Assembly: GCA_019240475.1 (NCBI GenBank)
Contig: JAFAYI010000030.1
Coordinates: forward strand, 52,489 to 116,488
Origin: Acidobacteriaceae bacterium
GTDB lineage: Bacteria > Acidobacteriota > Terriglobia > Bryobacterales > Bryobacteraceae
DNA: 64,000 bases
Direction of reading: 5' to 3'
Of the stretch, positions 23,578 to 34,100 are shown one piece after another. How positions within the stretch are numbered: the first letter of the stretch is position 1; each line of letters opens with the position of its first letter. The notes under the pieces were generated by a model. That model worked only from the letters and a program-made list of their open reading frames with translations. It searched no databases and was not told the DNA's origin. The translations under genes and the position numbers were made by a program.

Positions 23578-24633
23578 TTATCGATGGACATGAAAATTTT
23601 CGAAATGAGGGTTGATTGCGGCCGCCTTGCTCCTGAATTGCTCGCTTTCAAGATCGCGGCCAGCAGCCCGGTAGATCTTTGCAGCAAGCGAAAATAGGCC
23701 GGCTTCGCGCACTCCGGACGCAAGCGCCAGCTCTATAAAGACGATTGCATCGTGCAGGTCTCCGTTGGCGTAATGCGCCCAAGCCAAGCCCGCCTGAGTG
23801 CCATAGTTACTTCGCAGTTGGAAGTCTTTGTACGCCCACTTCACAGCTTCGGGGCCATTCGGACGCACATCGGCAAAGTAATCGGTCAAATGATGATAGT
23901 AGTGCACATGGCCGGCGGCTACCGATTCCAGATAACCTGCCAAGGCCCGATCCAGCCAAGGCTCTGCCTTTGTCGGCTCATCGATGAAGGCGTAGAGCTC
24001 GCCCAGTGTCTGCTGAAAGTCCGGCCGAGGAACGCGCGCGAGCACGCGACCGTACAACTCAATCGCTTTATCGAATTCGCCCCGTGCGGCAAGCAACTCA
24101 GCCATGTGCTCTTGAACTTGCCAGAATCCGGAATAGGCCCGATCGGCGCGCCTGTAGTGTTCCTCCGCGGCATCGTACCGGCCATAAGTAAGATCAAGAA
24201 CGCCGCGCTGTAACTCCAGCCAAGCGTAACTGCGCATTTCCTTCGCCGTCAGCTCGTCTTCCGCTTCGAGGTAAAGTTTCTCCGCCTCTTCGACATCGCC
24301 CATCTTGAATTGGAAGTAAGCGAGGCGCGCGAGATTATCCCAGCTTGGGCTCTCTCGGACTAGCTCTCGATAGCTTTCGCCGGCTTCCGAGTATCTTCCT
24401 ACCTGGAAAAGAAGGTCGGCCATGAGAGCCTTTCCTTCCGGACGGCCAGCCAACCTGGGAGTCATGGCCAGGTCTGACTTGACTCGGTCGACACGGTGAA
24501 GTTTAAAGTCGAGATTGGCTTTCAACAGACATAAATCTTCCTTCGCGCCACGCAGGCCAATCGCTTTGTTGATTAACCGTTCGACGTCCTCAAAGTCCCG
24601 GTAATCGCCGCGAATCGACGCTCGATGATACAA
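23578..24633 (-). CDS. Tetratricopeptide-repeat protein, probably 5'-truncated by annotation or frameshift
   Basis: At least 351 residues of helical TPR-like repeats (YSEAGESYRELV, VEEAEKLYLEAED, YDAAEEHYRRAD, FDKAIELYGRVLA). No signal peptide is visible. The only conventional start is a TTG at 24633 without a ribosome site, yet the frame continues upstream with protein-like sequence (NIDKDLARLDGSVVNGN) into the end of the DUF4331 gene. A CTG at 24721-24723 overlapping that stop (CTGA) would be a non-standard start; alternatively the two genes were one and a single-base loss near 24741-24746 split them. It is the last gene of the minus-strand operon. Function is unknown; TPRs usually mediate protein contacts. 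Confidence 0.7.
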   Translation of the reverse strand: MYHRASIRGDYRDFEDVERLINKAIGLRGAKEDLCLLKANLDFKLHRVDRVKSDLAMTPRLAGRPEGKALMADLLFQVGRYSEAGESYRELVRESPSWDNLARLAYFQFKMGDVEEAEKLYLEAEDELTAKEMRSYAWLELQRGVLDLTYGRYDAAEEHYRRADRAYSGFWQVQEHMAELLAARGEFDKAIELYGRVLARVPRPDFQQTLGELYAFIDEPTKAEPWLDRALAGYLESVAAGHVHYYHHLTDYFADVRPNGPEAVKWAYKDFQLRSNYGTQAGLAWAHYANGDLHDAIVFIELALASGVREAGLFSLAAKIYRAAGRDLESEQFRSKAAAINPHFENFHVHR

Positions 24634-24719
24634 GCGATAGACGAATTTGGTCGCTCGCTCCGCATCGGCATTTCCATTTACAACACTGCCATCGAGTCGA
24701 GCTAGGTCTTTGTCTATGT

Positions 24720-26285
24720 TCAGTAACTCGATGTCGTAATCCGGAACTCTTTTAGGAATTCCGCATCGTTCTTCAAGGGATTCGGCGGCGTCTTAGGCAC
24801 GATCGGCGCCCCATCCCACAAGGCCTGGTCATTCAACGTCTCGATGTGGTACTTACGCCCGTTCAGTTCGGCTTCCATATCGAGGAACATACTAAGGAAG
24901 CGCGTCGCCACCTGATCTTCCAGCCGGCGCCCGTACGGCCACGTGCCCGTTGTATCCATGTCTATCGCGCAGACATTCGGAATGAATATTTCAAACGGCC
25001 GGCGAAGCGGAATATCCAGGCCCTTTCTGTTCCAGCTATCGTCCGGCATATTCAAAGCCTGAAACAATGTCTTCTTTGCACGGGGAAACGCTTCGGCTAC
25101 CAGCGAGTACGTCTTGTGGACGGAAACCGGAGAATTGTCGTGGTTAAACGACGTTTGCAAGCCCAGCGCGCTGATGGATGGCCCGAAGCCCCAGCCGAGG
25201 TGAGCCAAACGCTTGATGAAATGCGGGCCCAGCCAGAAGTTATTCGCTCCCATCTGCCGGCTATCTTCGCGTTCGCTTAGAGCTGCGTCCGCGAACGGCT
25301 GCCCGTCGGTGTCAACCAGCTTGTATTTCTTCAACTCTTCATCCTCTGCCGCGGCCTCCAATAGCGCCCAGGGGTGTTCCAGCAGCAGGGGATGATCGGG
25401 TATTGACTCCACTTTGTGCGCCGCTTTCAATACCCAACTTTCACCCCAGCAGTTGACGATTCTGTTACTTTCGGGAGACCTCGTTATAAATGCCAGAGGA
25501 ACCTCCACGATGACGGCGTTCACATTTTTTCCGGCTTGGGCATCCTTGCCGCTGTAAACAAATCGAAAGTTGCCGTTCTCGTCTTTCTTGAACTTATTGC
25601 CTTTCCACGTCCACGGCCCGGGAGGAAGGTCCTTCTTAACCGTGACCCCAAGGTTCGGATTGCTCGGATCGTAGTTGAACAGGTCGTTCCCATCCAACTC
25701 GATCAGCGTCTTGGGAATTGGCAGCTCACGCGCTTCGGTCATGGTGTGCGGCACGTGGTAAAACTGCGGTGCATAATTTATCGATCGGAAGAAACCCGGG
25801 AGGTCGTTGAAGAAGGCGTCGTCGCGGCCGCCGACAAACGTCTTGATCTCGTGGCCGTCCGGTGTGCTCAGAGTCGTCACCTTATTCAGGTCGATTGTCG
25901 TGGAGAAATTGCCGCCCGGAAAGCGGAAGAACTTGACGGTGGCTCGCTGGTCCTGGCTAATCGTGACGCGGATTTCAGACGACTTCAGCTCGCCTAAGTA
26001 TTTTTCTTTTACAGCATCGAAATATTGCAGCAGACCCTCCAGGCTGTGATTTGCTTCCGAGAGGGACGGAACTCGCGGATGCGCTGCGATGCGAATTCGA
26101 TACAGCATGTCGGGGTCCAACGTGCCGGCCGAAGGAACCGATGCAAATGTCAACGCAATAACGACCTTCTCGCCGCCCGTTGTATCTTCGCTGGGAAAGC
26201 CGAAAAGATCGTAAAGATCGGCCGGGCTGTGATCGATATCCGAAAAAATCGAGTTAACTGCATTTGGATCGTTATGGTCTGCCAT
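24720..26285 (-). CDS. DUF4331 family protein
   Basis: 521 residues. The opening MADHNDPNAVNSIFSDID and DLYDLFGFPSEDTTGGEKVVIALTF match the DUF4331 family (disordered-looking start, then DLYxF and GEKVV strands). No signal peptide is seen. The function of the family is not known; members often sit near oxidoreductases and cytochromes. Here it follows a GMC oxidoreductase by 131 bp on the same strand. The last residues (FRITTSSY) diverge from the rest, and the next frame continues as EFPDYD-like sequence if one C is restored; see the findings. Confidence 0.8.
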   Translation of the reverse strand: MADHNDPNAVNSIFSDIDHSPADLYDLFGFPSEDTTGGEKVVIALTFASVPSAGTLDPDMLYRIRIAAHPRVPSLSEANHSLEGLLQYFDAVKEKYLGELKSSEIRVTISQDQRATVKFFRFPGGNFSTTIDLNKVTTLSTPDGHEIKTFVGGRDDAFFNDLPGFFRSINYAPQFYHVPHTMTEARELPIPKTLIELDGNDLFNYDPSNPNLGVTVKKDLPPGPWTWKGNKFKKDENGNFRFVYSGKDAQAGKNVNAVIVEVPLAFITRSPESNRIVNCWGESWVLKAAHKVESIPDHPLLLEHPWALLEAAAEDEELKKYKLVDTDGQPFADAALSEREDSRQMGANNFWLGPHFIKRLAHLGWGFGPSISALGLQTSFNHDNSPVSVHKTYSLVAEAFPRAKKTLFQALNMPDDSWNRKGLDIPLRRPFEIFIPNVCAIDMDTTGTWPYGRRLEDQVATRFLSMFLDMEAELNGRKYHIETLNDQALWDGAPIVPKTPPNPLKNDAEFLKEFRITTSSY

Positions 26286-26416
26286 TGATAACCCCTTGTG
26301 AGTATATTACTTGAGCCTCACTTGCTTAGTTTCTGTGATCGCGCGAACAAGACGGCCATCGTGTCTCCCCGCCATGTTGCCAGATGCGCCGGTAAGTCGC
26401 TCGCTTGAGGTGACCT

Positions 26417-28360
26417 TCAGGCCGTGCCGCGCTGCGCGGCGGTTTGCGCCGCGGCGCTGCCGACCCTTTGTTCTGCATCGGCAATTATTACGTCAGTCGC
26501 CTTTTCGCTTATCATGTAAATCGCGCTAACAATGAAGTAGCCTGGAATTCGAGGAAAGACGGACGCGTCCACAACTCTCAACCCTTGGGTCCCTCGAACT
26601 CGGAACCGGCTGTCGAGCACTGCCATGGGGTCGTCGTCGGCGCCAATCTTGTTCGAACAAGACGCGTGGTGCCCCCAAGCTTCGTTGCGAATGAATTCGC
26701 GCACCTGATCGTCGCTTTCGTATTCCGACCCCGGTACCAGTTCGTTACTAATTAATCGAAGATTCTGAAGCCGGCGATTCATATCCCGGACGAATCTCAC
26801 GCCTTGCAAAACTGCTTCCAGGTCCTCGCCGCTTGTATCGTTGCCCTCCGCGAAGTAATGAAAATCGATTTGAGGAGTATCCCAGGGATCTTTTGACCTG
26901 AGTGTTACAGTTCCTGCTGTGTTGTTTGTTCTGGCTTTTAATATCGCCCAGGTAAAGCGGTTATGGAAGCGTTCGAACTCTTTTGAGTATCCGGGAAAAT
27001 AACCGCGAAAGTATCCAGGCAGCCCAAAGATATACAGATCCGGCTGCGGCTTATCAGGCGTAGATCGTTTGATGATGCCGATGAGCGCGCCGTTCGAAGC
27101 ATAGATCCCTTTTCCCGTCTCCCATTCCCGAAAGTAGGCGTCCGGATCAGGATCGGGTGGTAGAAAGGTCGCATTGCTCAACAGCGAAAAGTTCTCTGCG
27201 AAGTCGGAGACGACCCCAACCTCATAACGGTCTTGCAGATTTTCGCCTACGCCGGGAAGATCGACGACAAGAGGAATGCCTAAAGCCGACAACTCAGCTT
27301 TTGGCCCGACTCCGGAAAGTTTCAGTAACTGCGGGCTGTTGAACGCTCCCGCCGCAAGAATTACTTCCCGCTTTGCACGCACTTCGCGCCGGGGCGCGGA
27401 AGAAGGATCGGTAATCGCCTGAGGATCGGCTCTGTATAAGTGCGCGCCTTCGCAATACTCAACGCCGACGGCTTGCGTTCCTTCGAAGATCACGCGTGTG
27501 GCAAGCGCGTTTTTCAAAATCGTCAGTTTATCCGGGAAGTTTTTCTGAACGCGCAACAGATACTCGCGAGGTCCATTTCGCTTTCCTGCATCCACCGCGA
27601 GAGGGGTGAACGCCAATCCCTCCGGGCTCTCGGTAGCGTTGCGTGAATCGTTCGGATCAAACCTGGTGTCGAATCTAACCAACGGATTGCCGATATGATC
27701 TCGAATGGCTTCCTTAACCGCGTCAAGAAGCGCGGAAACGACCTCCGGGTCGCGCAGCACCAAAGTTGGATCGGCTTCCGATGTCGTTAGCCAGCCATTG
27801 AAGCCGTGCCCATGAGACCAATCGCGCCAATCTTTGTCGCCTTTCAGCAACTCACCCAGAGTGGAGAGAGCGCCCTCGATCTTGCCTTTAAGCGAAGCCG
27901 GATTTGCAACATACGCGCAATTTTCGAGCCGCGAAAAATAATGCCCCATGTTTTCCGCGCGCCAGCTTGGGTCGCCTGTGATATCCGCAATTCGGTTCCA
28001 GTCGCTCGCCTGCGCAAGGACAGTAATCATCGCGTTGTGCGCGGTGCAGCCGCCCAGAGCGCCCGCGCGCGGATACCAGACGCCATCCTGGGCCGGCAAG
28101 TACTTGTTGTCTTTCTTCTGCTGTTCGAGGTCGGCGTAATGCCGCACGAAATAGTTCCACGCGCATGCCTTGTACTCGGTTGAAAGCCCATGAAAGATGG
28201 GCACCTCGTACATCCATCGGCCCATATCGTCCGTTGAGCAGGGATCGCCGCCAGCCTCAAGGAGTAAAACGCTGTATCCCGTCTTGGCGAGATTGGCCGC
28301 TAATGGTCCGCCGCCCGCGCCTGAGCCGACAATAATATAATCGAAATCCGCAGTACTCAT
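26417..28360 (-). CDS. GMC-family FAD oxidoreductase (choline/alcohol dehydrogenase-like)
   Basis: 647 residues. The N terminus has the FAD dinucleotide fold IIVGSGAGGGPLAANLA with LLLEAGGDP. Downstream are LPAQDGVWYPRAGALGGCTAHNAM (GMC signature 1 region), LAAGAFNSPQLLKLSGVG (signature 2) and a catalytic-region HHASCSNKIG near the end. It oxidises a hydroxyl group; the substrate cannot be told. It lies 33 bp after the di-haem lipoprotein, which could take its electrons. Confidence 0.88.
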   Translation of the reverse strand: MSTADFDYIIVGSGAGGGPLAANLAKTGYSVLLLEAGGDPCSTDDMGRWMYEVPIFHGLSTEYKACAWNYFVRHYADLEQQKKDNKYLPAQDGVWYPRAGALGGCTAHNAMITVLAQASDWNRIADITGDPSWRAENMGHYFSRLENCAYVANPASLKGKIEGALSTLGELLKGDKDWRDWSHGHGFNGWLTTSEADPTLVLRDPEVVSALLDAVKEAIRDHIGNPLVRFDTRFDPNDSRNATESPEGLAFTPLAVDAGKRNGPREYLLRVQKNFPDKLTILKNALATRVIFEGTQAVGVEYCEGAHLYRADPQAITDPSSAPRREVRAKREVILAAGAFNSPQLLKLSGVGPKAELSALGIPLVVDLPGVGENLQDRYEVGVVSDFAENFSLLSNATFLPPDPDPDAYFREWETGKGIYASNGALIGIIKRSTPDKPQPDLYIFGLPGYFRGYFPGYSKEFERFHNRFTWAILKARTNNTAGTVTLRSKDPWDTPQIDFHYFAEGNDTSGEDLEAVLQGVRFVRDMNRRLQNLRLISNELVPGSEYESDDQVREFIRNEAWGHHASCSNKIGADDDPMAVLDSRFRVRGTQGLRVVDASVFPRIPGYFIVSAIYMISEKATDVIIADAEQRVGSAAAQTAAQRGTA

Positions 28361-28393
28361 TTATCCCTCGACTAAGCCGGTGTTTGCTCCGGG

Positions 28394-30856
28394 TCAGAAC
28401 GTTTTTATAAACTCAATCAACGCGCGCTTGTCGTCATCGCTCAAGGGTGTTTCTTCCGTAAGCTTATCGGTTCCAAAGTAATGGCCGCGGTTAACGACAT
28501 AATCGGGGCACTTACTTAGCGACATCAGTGGACCAACAAGGTTCATCAGCACCTGCCGAGCCTGCTCATCGCTCGCATCATGGGGCAAGTTGGCTAAATC
28601 GTGCTTCACCTTTAGCAGCAATTGTAGAACCTTGGCGTCATGATCTACCTTTCCGGCCAGGTCGGAGTCATCGGCTAACAGATCTAAATTCGAAATCAAC
28701 CCGACGGGAGTACCTGCCGGAATCGGCCCGATCTCGATACTATCCTTTCCATACAGATTGGGGAACAGCCGCTGGCCCCATCCAAGCAGTGGCCGTAAGT
28801 AGTCGGGCACGTAACCTATAGGGACGCGCAGGTAGCATTTGGTGGTCGTTCGGTCAATGAGGCCAGGAACTTTGTCTCCGAGAACCGGATCCTTGTCGCG
28901 GTCCTCGGGCCACAACATCTTATGAATGGAATCGTTGAACGAATCCATTCGGGCAGATACCGAGGGAGATGCATTGAACTTGCCTACGCTGTTATTCAGC
29001 AGGAACGGCGCAGTGGACCAAACGCTGACCAGCGTGGGGGGACGCGTGTAACCGCGCCCGCCCCCCGGCATCTTGAAGTCCTGAGGATCGCCTGTCATCG
29101 GATTGTATATGCGGATTGAGCCTACCGATGGAAGGTTCTTGTAAGTCTCCGAAGAGAAGTTATCCCAGATGTTGTCGCGAATGGCGTTGGTCGCCAACGG
29201 GCTGCAAGCATTGGTCTGCAACAGCGTAACCGGCACGCGAAATTCAGCCGAAAGATAATTCCCATCCAGGAACTTCGGATCCATGACGATGGCGCGCATC
29301 TTCGATTTGAAGTCTTCCGTTTTCGTCCAAGCCCAGTATTTGCTCCAGCAGTTCAAATAACCCGGACCCGAGCAGCCACCCGGATCCAAACCCGCGGCAG
29401 GCGTCGGCAGTTTGCTGGAGTGACAGCGCGCGCAAGTCTCGGCGAAAACGATTTTTCCCCGGTCCAAAGTCGAGGCGTCTTTGGTTAGGTATGTCGCGCC
29501 GCCGGGCGCGGCCTCCAGTTTGTGAGGTCCCGTCGCCTTAAGGAAGAATAACGCCACGTTTGGGGTCTGATTCTCCGTGGCGCGCCAGTAAGTAGAGTTC
29601 TCTTCGGCGACTTTGATCTCTATAGGCGAAGTCTTCTTCCCGCCGATTAGGGCGTTGAAGTGCAGCAGCCATTCCTCGCTAAACAGCCCGATGTTTAAGT
29701 AGACCCGGTTCAGTGCGCCCAGCGCTCCAACCGAATCCGAACCATCCTTGAGCACGCGGGGCGAATAAGCCGTGGAAGGTGGAACAAAGAAGCTCGCTAG
29801 CGATGCCGTTACTGGATAATTCTGAAACTGTTTGTTGTTTAGCTCGCCGCCGCCTAAGTTCTCCTTACCAAAGCGAAGTGCCTGCTGCATACGCGGAAGA
29901 AAGTTGTAAATCGCGTTCATCGTTCGCGGGTTGTTGATGTTGTCGGTCGAAACGAGCGAAGTATCAAGCGTCCCCGGCCGCTGCGTGTGAAAGAGCTGGA
30001 AAATGAAGCTGCTTGGGTCGGCGTCCCAATCGAGCACGCGTTCAATCCAGAAATACTGCGCGCCCACGGTCGAACTCATGTTTTGAAAGGTAGGGTTTTC
30101 CGGATCGGCTGCCGGTTTAAGAGGATGCGCGCTAATATGGCAGAACCCGCACGACATGCCCACTCGATAAGGTCGAATCAAATCTTTACTGTTGTAGTAG
30201 GTTGGGTCGGTGTAGTAACGGTTGGCATCCCACTTCTTGGCGGCTGCGTCGTCGAAATCGGGATTTGGAAAAAGCCGGAGACCCATCACACCCGTGGCAT
30301 AACCATAGTAGGAGCCTACCGGGAGGATCTTTCCGTCGGGGAGAGTCTTTCCGCGAGCCCCAATCTTGACGCCAGGGTACTTCGTTTCGTTCTCGAATGG
30401 ATCCGGCGGACAATCGGACCTTCGCTTGTCCAGCCACAATCCGAATCGGTTGGCATCGGGGCCAGTGGCTTTGTCGAAGCACGGCTCATTCACCAGTCCG
30501 AGCCAATCCCACCGATTTGACCGGCTAAATTTCAAGCTGGGGTGCGACGAGATTGTCTTCAGAAGATCGACCGCGCCGAAGCTCTTGACGCCGATTACAT
30601 CCCAAAACCGGTCATTGCCGCCACTCCAAACATTCCAAGTGTTGCGCCCTTTCACCTCGTCCGCGCTCAAGGCGATGCCGCCGTCCATATCGTGAAAGTA
30701 GTCTTCGTCTGCCGCGGGAAACGAATCTGCGGTTCTGTCCGCACGCATAGCTTCGTCCTTAACAGTGCCCGGACGCGGCTGATGACTACAGCCTGCCAAG
30801 ACAAGCGCCAGCCCTGCGGCCGCCCCCCAACTCGCAACCCGACTAAAGAAGAGCAC
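28394..30856 (-). CDS. Di-haem cytochrome c-like lipoprotein, large
   Basis: About 820 residues from a GTG at 30856, placed 9 nt after AAGGAG. The N terminus is a lipoprotein signal (WGAAAGLALVLAGC). Two CxxCH haem motifs are visible: CGFCH (about residue 230) and CARCH (about 480), the second followed by a dihaem-peroxidase/c-type-like C-terminal domain with MPGGGRGYTRPP. It is likely a periplasmic or outer-membrane-anchored electron carrier. It heads the operon with the GMC oxidoreductase and the DUF4331 protein, suggesting it accepts electrons from the former. I do not recognise a named family for the whole chain. Confidence 0.75.
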   Translation of the reverse strand: MLFFSRVASWGAAAGLALVLAGCSHQPRPGTVKDEAMRADRTADSFPAADEDYFHDMDGGIALSADEVKGRNTWNVWSGGNDRFWDVIGVKSFGAVDLLKTISSHPSLKFSRSNRWDWLGLVNEPCFDKATGPDANRFGLWLDKRRSDCPPDPFENETKYPGVKIGARGKTLPDGKILPVGSYYGYATGVMGLRLFPNPDFDDAAAKKWDANRYYTDPTYYNSKDLIRPYRVGMSCGFCHISAHPLKPAADPENPTFQNMSSTVGAQYFWIERVLDWDADPSSFIFQLFHTQRPGTLDTSLVSTDNINNPRTMNAIYNFLPRMQQALRFGKENLGGGELNNKQFQNYPVTASLASFFVPPSTAYSPRVLKDGSDSVGALGALNRVYLNIGLFSEEWLLHFNALIGGKKTSPIEIKVAEENSTYWRATENQTPNVALFFLKATGPHKLEAAPGGATYLTKDASTLDRGKIVFAETCARCHSSKLPTPAAGLDPGGCSGPGYLNCWSKYWAWTKTEDFKSKMRAIVMDPKFLDGNYLSAEFRVPVTLLQTNACSPLATNAIRDNIWDNFSSETYKNLPSVGSIRIYNPMTGDPQDFKMPGGGRGYTRPPTLVSVWSTAPFLLNNSVGKFNASPSVSARMDSFNDSIHKMLWPEDRDKDPVLGDKVPGLIDRTTTKCYLRVPIGYVPDYLRPLLGWGQRLFPNLYGKDSIEIGPIPAGTPVGLISNLDLLADDSDLAGKVDHDAKVLQLLLKVKHDLANLPHDASDEQARQVLMNLVGPLMSLSKCPDYVVNRGHYFGTDKLTEETPLSDDDKRALIEFIKTF

Positions 30857-31112
30857 GTTTACCGTCTCCTTACTGCTTCCCAATTGCTTACGCGCACAGC
30901 CTATCCCCCACATGCCGGCCGATGGCATCTGAGAGATACTGACGCAAACTCGGCTTATTTGTCAAGAGTTAATGTCGGCGATTGCGCCGATCAATGCAGA
31001 TTTACCGCCGCACGCAACATGGTCTGACTCGTTCATTGAAAATGGGGGGAACAAATCGGCAGCTCTTGAGTTAAGTTAAAAGACACAAAGAATACGCCGA
31101 GGAACCTGCCGG

Positions 31113-34100
31113 ATGCCTGAAACTATTCATACGGTACTCAAGTCCGAACTGGACGCTTTGACCGAGCGTCGGAAAGAGCTGTTTAGAAACGGTAAAACCA
31201 ATGAAGAGGGTCGCGAGGAACTCCAACAAACGCTTTTTGGTATCTGTTTGTCGGGCGGGGGGATTCGCAGCGCCACTTTCAATCTCGGCATTCTTCAGGG
31301 CCTCGCTGGCCAGGGGCTATTGAAGTGCGCCGACTATCTTTCGACGGTATCGGGCGGCGGTTATATCGGGAGCTGGTTCCATGGCATTGTCAAACGCGCT
31401 TCCTACGGCAATCTGACCGATGTCAGCGGGAAGCACTTCCACGATTATGAAAGCTTTCTTGCTAACGAAGACACGAAGCCGGGAGACACGTTCACCGATC
31501 CCATCGCTTTCCTGCGCTCTTACAGCAACTACTTGGCGCCGCAGCTCGGACTTCTCAGCGCGGACACTTGGGTAATCGCGACTATTTACCTGCGTAACAC
31601 GATCCTAAATCAACTTATTCTCTATCTGGCTCTCGCCTCGGTGCTCCTCGTTCCCGTGCTGTTGGGGACTTTTGCCCGTTTGGCCGAGCCCGCCGTCTCC
31701 ATGTCCTTTTGGAGCCCATTGGCTTTCGCGGTGCTTTCGTTCGCACTGCTTTTTGGGGTCGTGTGGCGTGTGGGCCAAAATCTTCGCCCGATTGCCGCCC
31801 GGGAATTCAACATCCCCCTGAAGGGTGATTCGCCAGACAATGATTCTTCAGCTTGGTGGACCATTGTCGCCCCTCTTTGGGCTCTTTCGATCGTGGTGAG
31901 CTTTCTGATTGGAACCTCCACGTTCGACCCTTCCGATCCGTTCACCGCGCTCATCGTCTTCCTCGCATTGGCTCTTTTGTTTGGTCTCTCCTTGAGCCAC
32001 AACGGCTACTGGATTTGTTACCGGACACGTCACGGCACGACAGTGCTCGCTAAGTGGAAGAGGTTTCTGCTCGCCGCAGCAATTGTTCTTCTCTGCTCCG
32101 TATTTACGCTTGTTCTGCTCATTCTCGAACAAAAGCTGCTTTTCTATCTCGCGCACACGCAGATGACCTGCTCTTTCGGCGCGCTGCATTTCGGGCCAAC
32201 TCCCTTGGGCATGTGGCAGTGTCTCAGTTGGGGTCCCATCTTGATTACCGGAGCGCTTGCGTCGGGCAACGCCCTGCAAACCGGCCTGATGGGAGTCGAT
32301 TTTCCGGATGCCGCGCGGGAATGGTATTCCCGGCTGGCCGCCAAATTGGTGATCCTCAGCTTCTCATGGGGTGCTTGGTTTGCTATCTCGATATTCGCGC
32401 CAACTGGCGTGATCTGCCTGTTCGAACAGCTCGAAGCGGTTGGGATCGCTGCGGTAATGGGCTGGATCGCGACTACCGTTGCCGGGGTGGTCAGCGGAAA
32501 AAGCCCAGCCACGGTTGGACAAACGGTCAGCTCGGATCCATCCCAGCAGGCCTCCAATAGTTCCACGCTGGAAACCGTGGCGAAGTACGCGCCGCCCATC
32601 GCGTTAGCGGGTATCTTGATCGCTCTATCCACCCTTGCATTTGTCTCGGTCAATGAGTTGCTCGCCAAACATAGCGACATAGCCTCCCAAACAGTAGCTC
32701 TCTCGCTCAACTTGAGCGGCGCCATATATCTCCTGATCGCTGAATTAGTAATGTTTGCGGCGGCGTTTTGGCTTTCGCGTCGAATTAACATCAATGAGTT
32801 CTCGATGAACCATTTCTACAAGAACCGGTTGGTGCGTTGTTATCTAGGCGCAAGCCATATTGACGAGCGGCATGCCAATCGATTTACGGGTTTCGATCCA
32901 CAAGATGACATCTCGCTCGCTCACTTAGTTCCCGGGAGAAATTACCCGGGCCCGTTCGCGATTATCAACTGCACCCTGAATCTGAATCACGGCGCTAAGC
33001 TCGCTTGGCAAGAGCGCAAAGCTGCCTCCTTCGTGTTCACTCCAAAATACTGTGGCTATGATCCCGGCAATCCCAATCCACGTGGATTCGTCGAGACCAC
33101 GGATTTCGCATACAAAGACGGTCCACACCTCGGGCTGGCGACATCTATTTCAGGCGCTGCTGTCAATCCAAATTGGGGCTTTCATACCGCGCCTGCGACG
33201 GCATTTCTACTAACCCTATTTAACGTTCGCCTCGGTTGGTGGATCGGAAATACTCGCTTTCCGGATTCTGCGAAGACTCCGGGTCCATCCTTCGCGTTGA
33301 AGTATTTGATTTACGAATTGCTCGGCCAGACTACCGAGCAGTCGAAGTACCTGAATCTCTCGGACGGGGGTCATTTCGAAAACCTCGGCCTATATGAATT
33401 GGTGCGCCGGAAGTGCCGCTTTGTGGTTGTCGGTGATGGCGAGCAGGACGAGATCTATCAATTCGAATCACTCGGCGGGGCGATTCGCAAAATCCGTATA
33501 GATCTCGGCCATTCAATCGAGATTTCGCCAAAACGTATCTTTCTTGAGAGCGGGGTAAGCGCTGTGCACTGCGCTCTGGGAAAGATCAAGTACAACGACG
33601 GCACGCATGGCGTTCTACTCTATCTGAAGGCCAGCCTCACCGGGGATGAGACTTACGATGTAACGCAGTATAAGAAGTCTGATCCCGCGTTTCCACACGA
33701 CTCGACGGCAAATCAATTTTTTACCGAGTCGAGATTTGAAAGTTATCGCGCCCTCGGGAAGCACATAGTCGAAAAGGTATTTCTGAGGATCCCTCATGCG
33801 GAGAGCCCCGCGGATCTCGAAAGGATTTTCTGTCTGCTAAACCAGTATTGGGCTCTGCCGGCAAGCGCCGGCCCGGGCGTTTTCACAAAGCACGCAAGCG
33901 CGTATTCCGCGCTCATTAACAGGTTGGCCGCGAATAAGCACCTTCGATTTCTTGACCCTGAGATCCTCCCCGGCTTCGCTGGCGACGCAACGCCTCCAGC
34001 GAATTCGGAAGAAATGCGCGAAGCGAAACTCTTGGTCACCAGCTTCCTGCAACTTATGGAAGATGTTTACATCGACCTGAGTCTCGAAGACGAGGATCAA

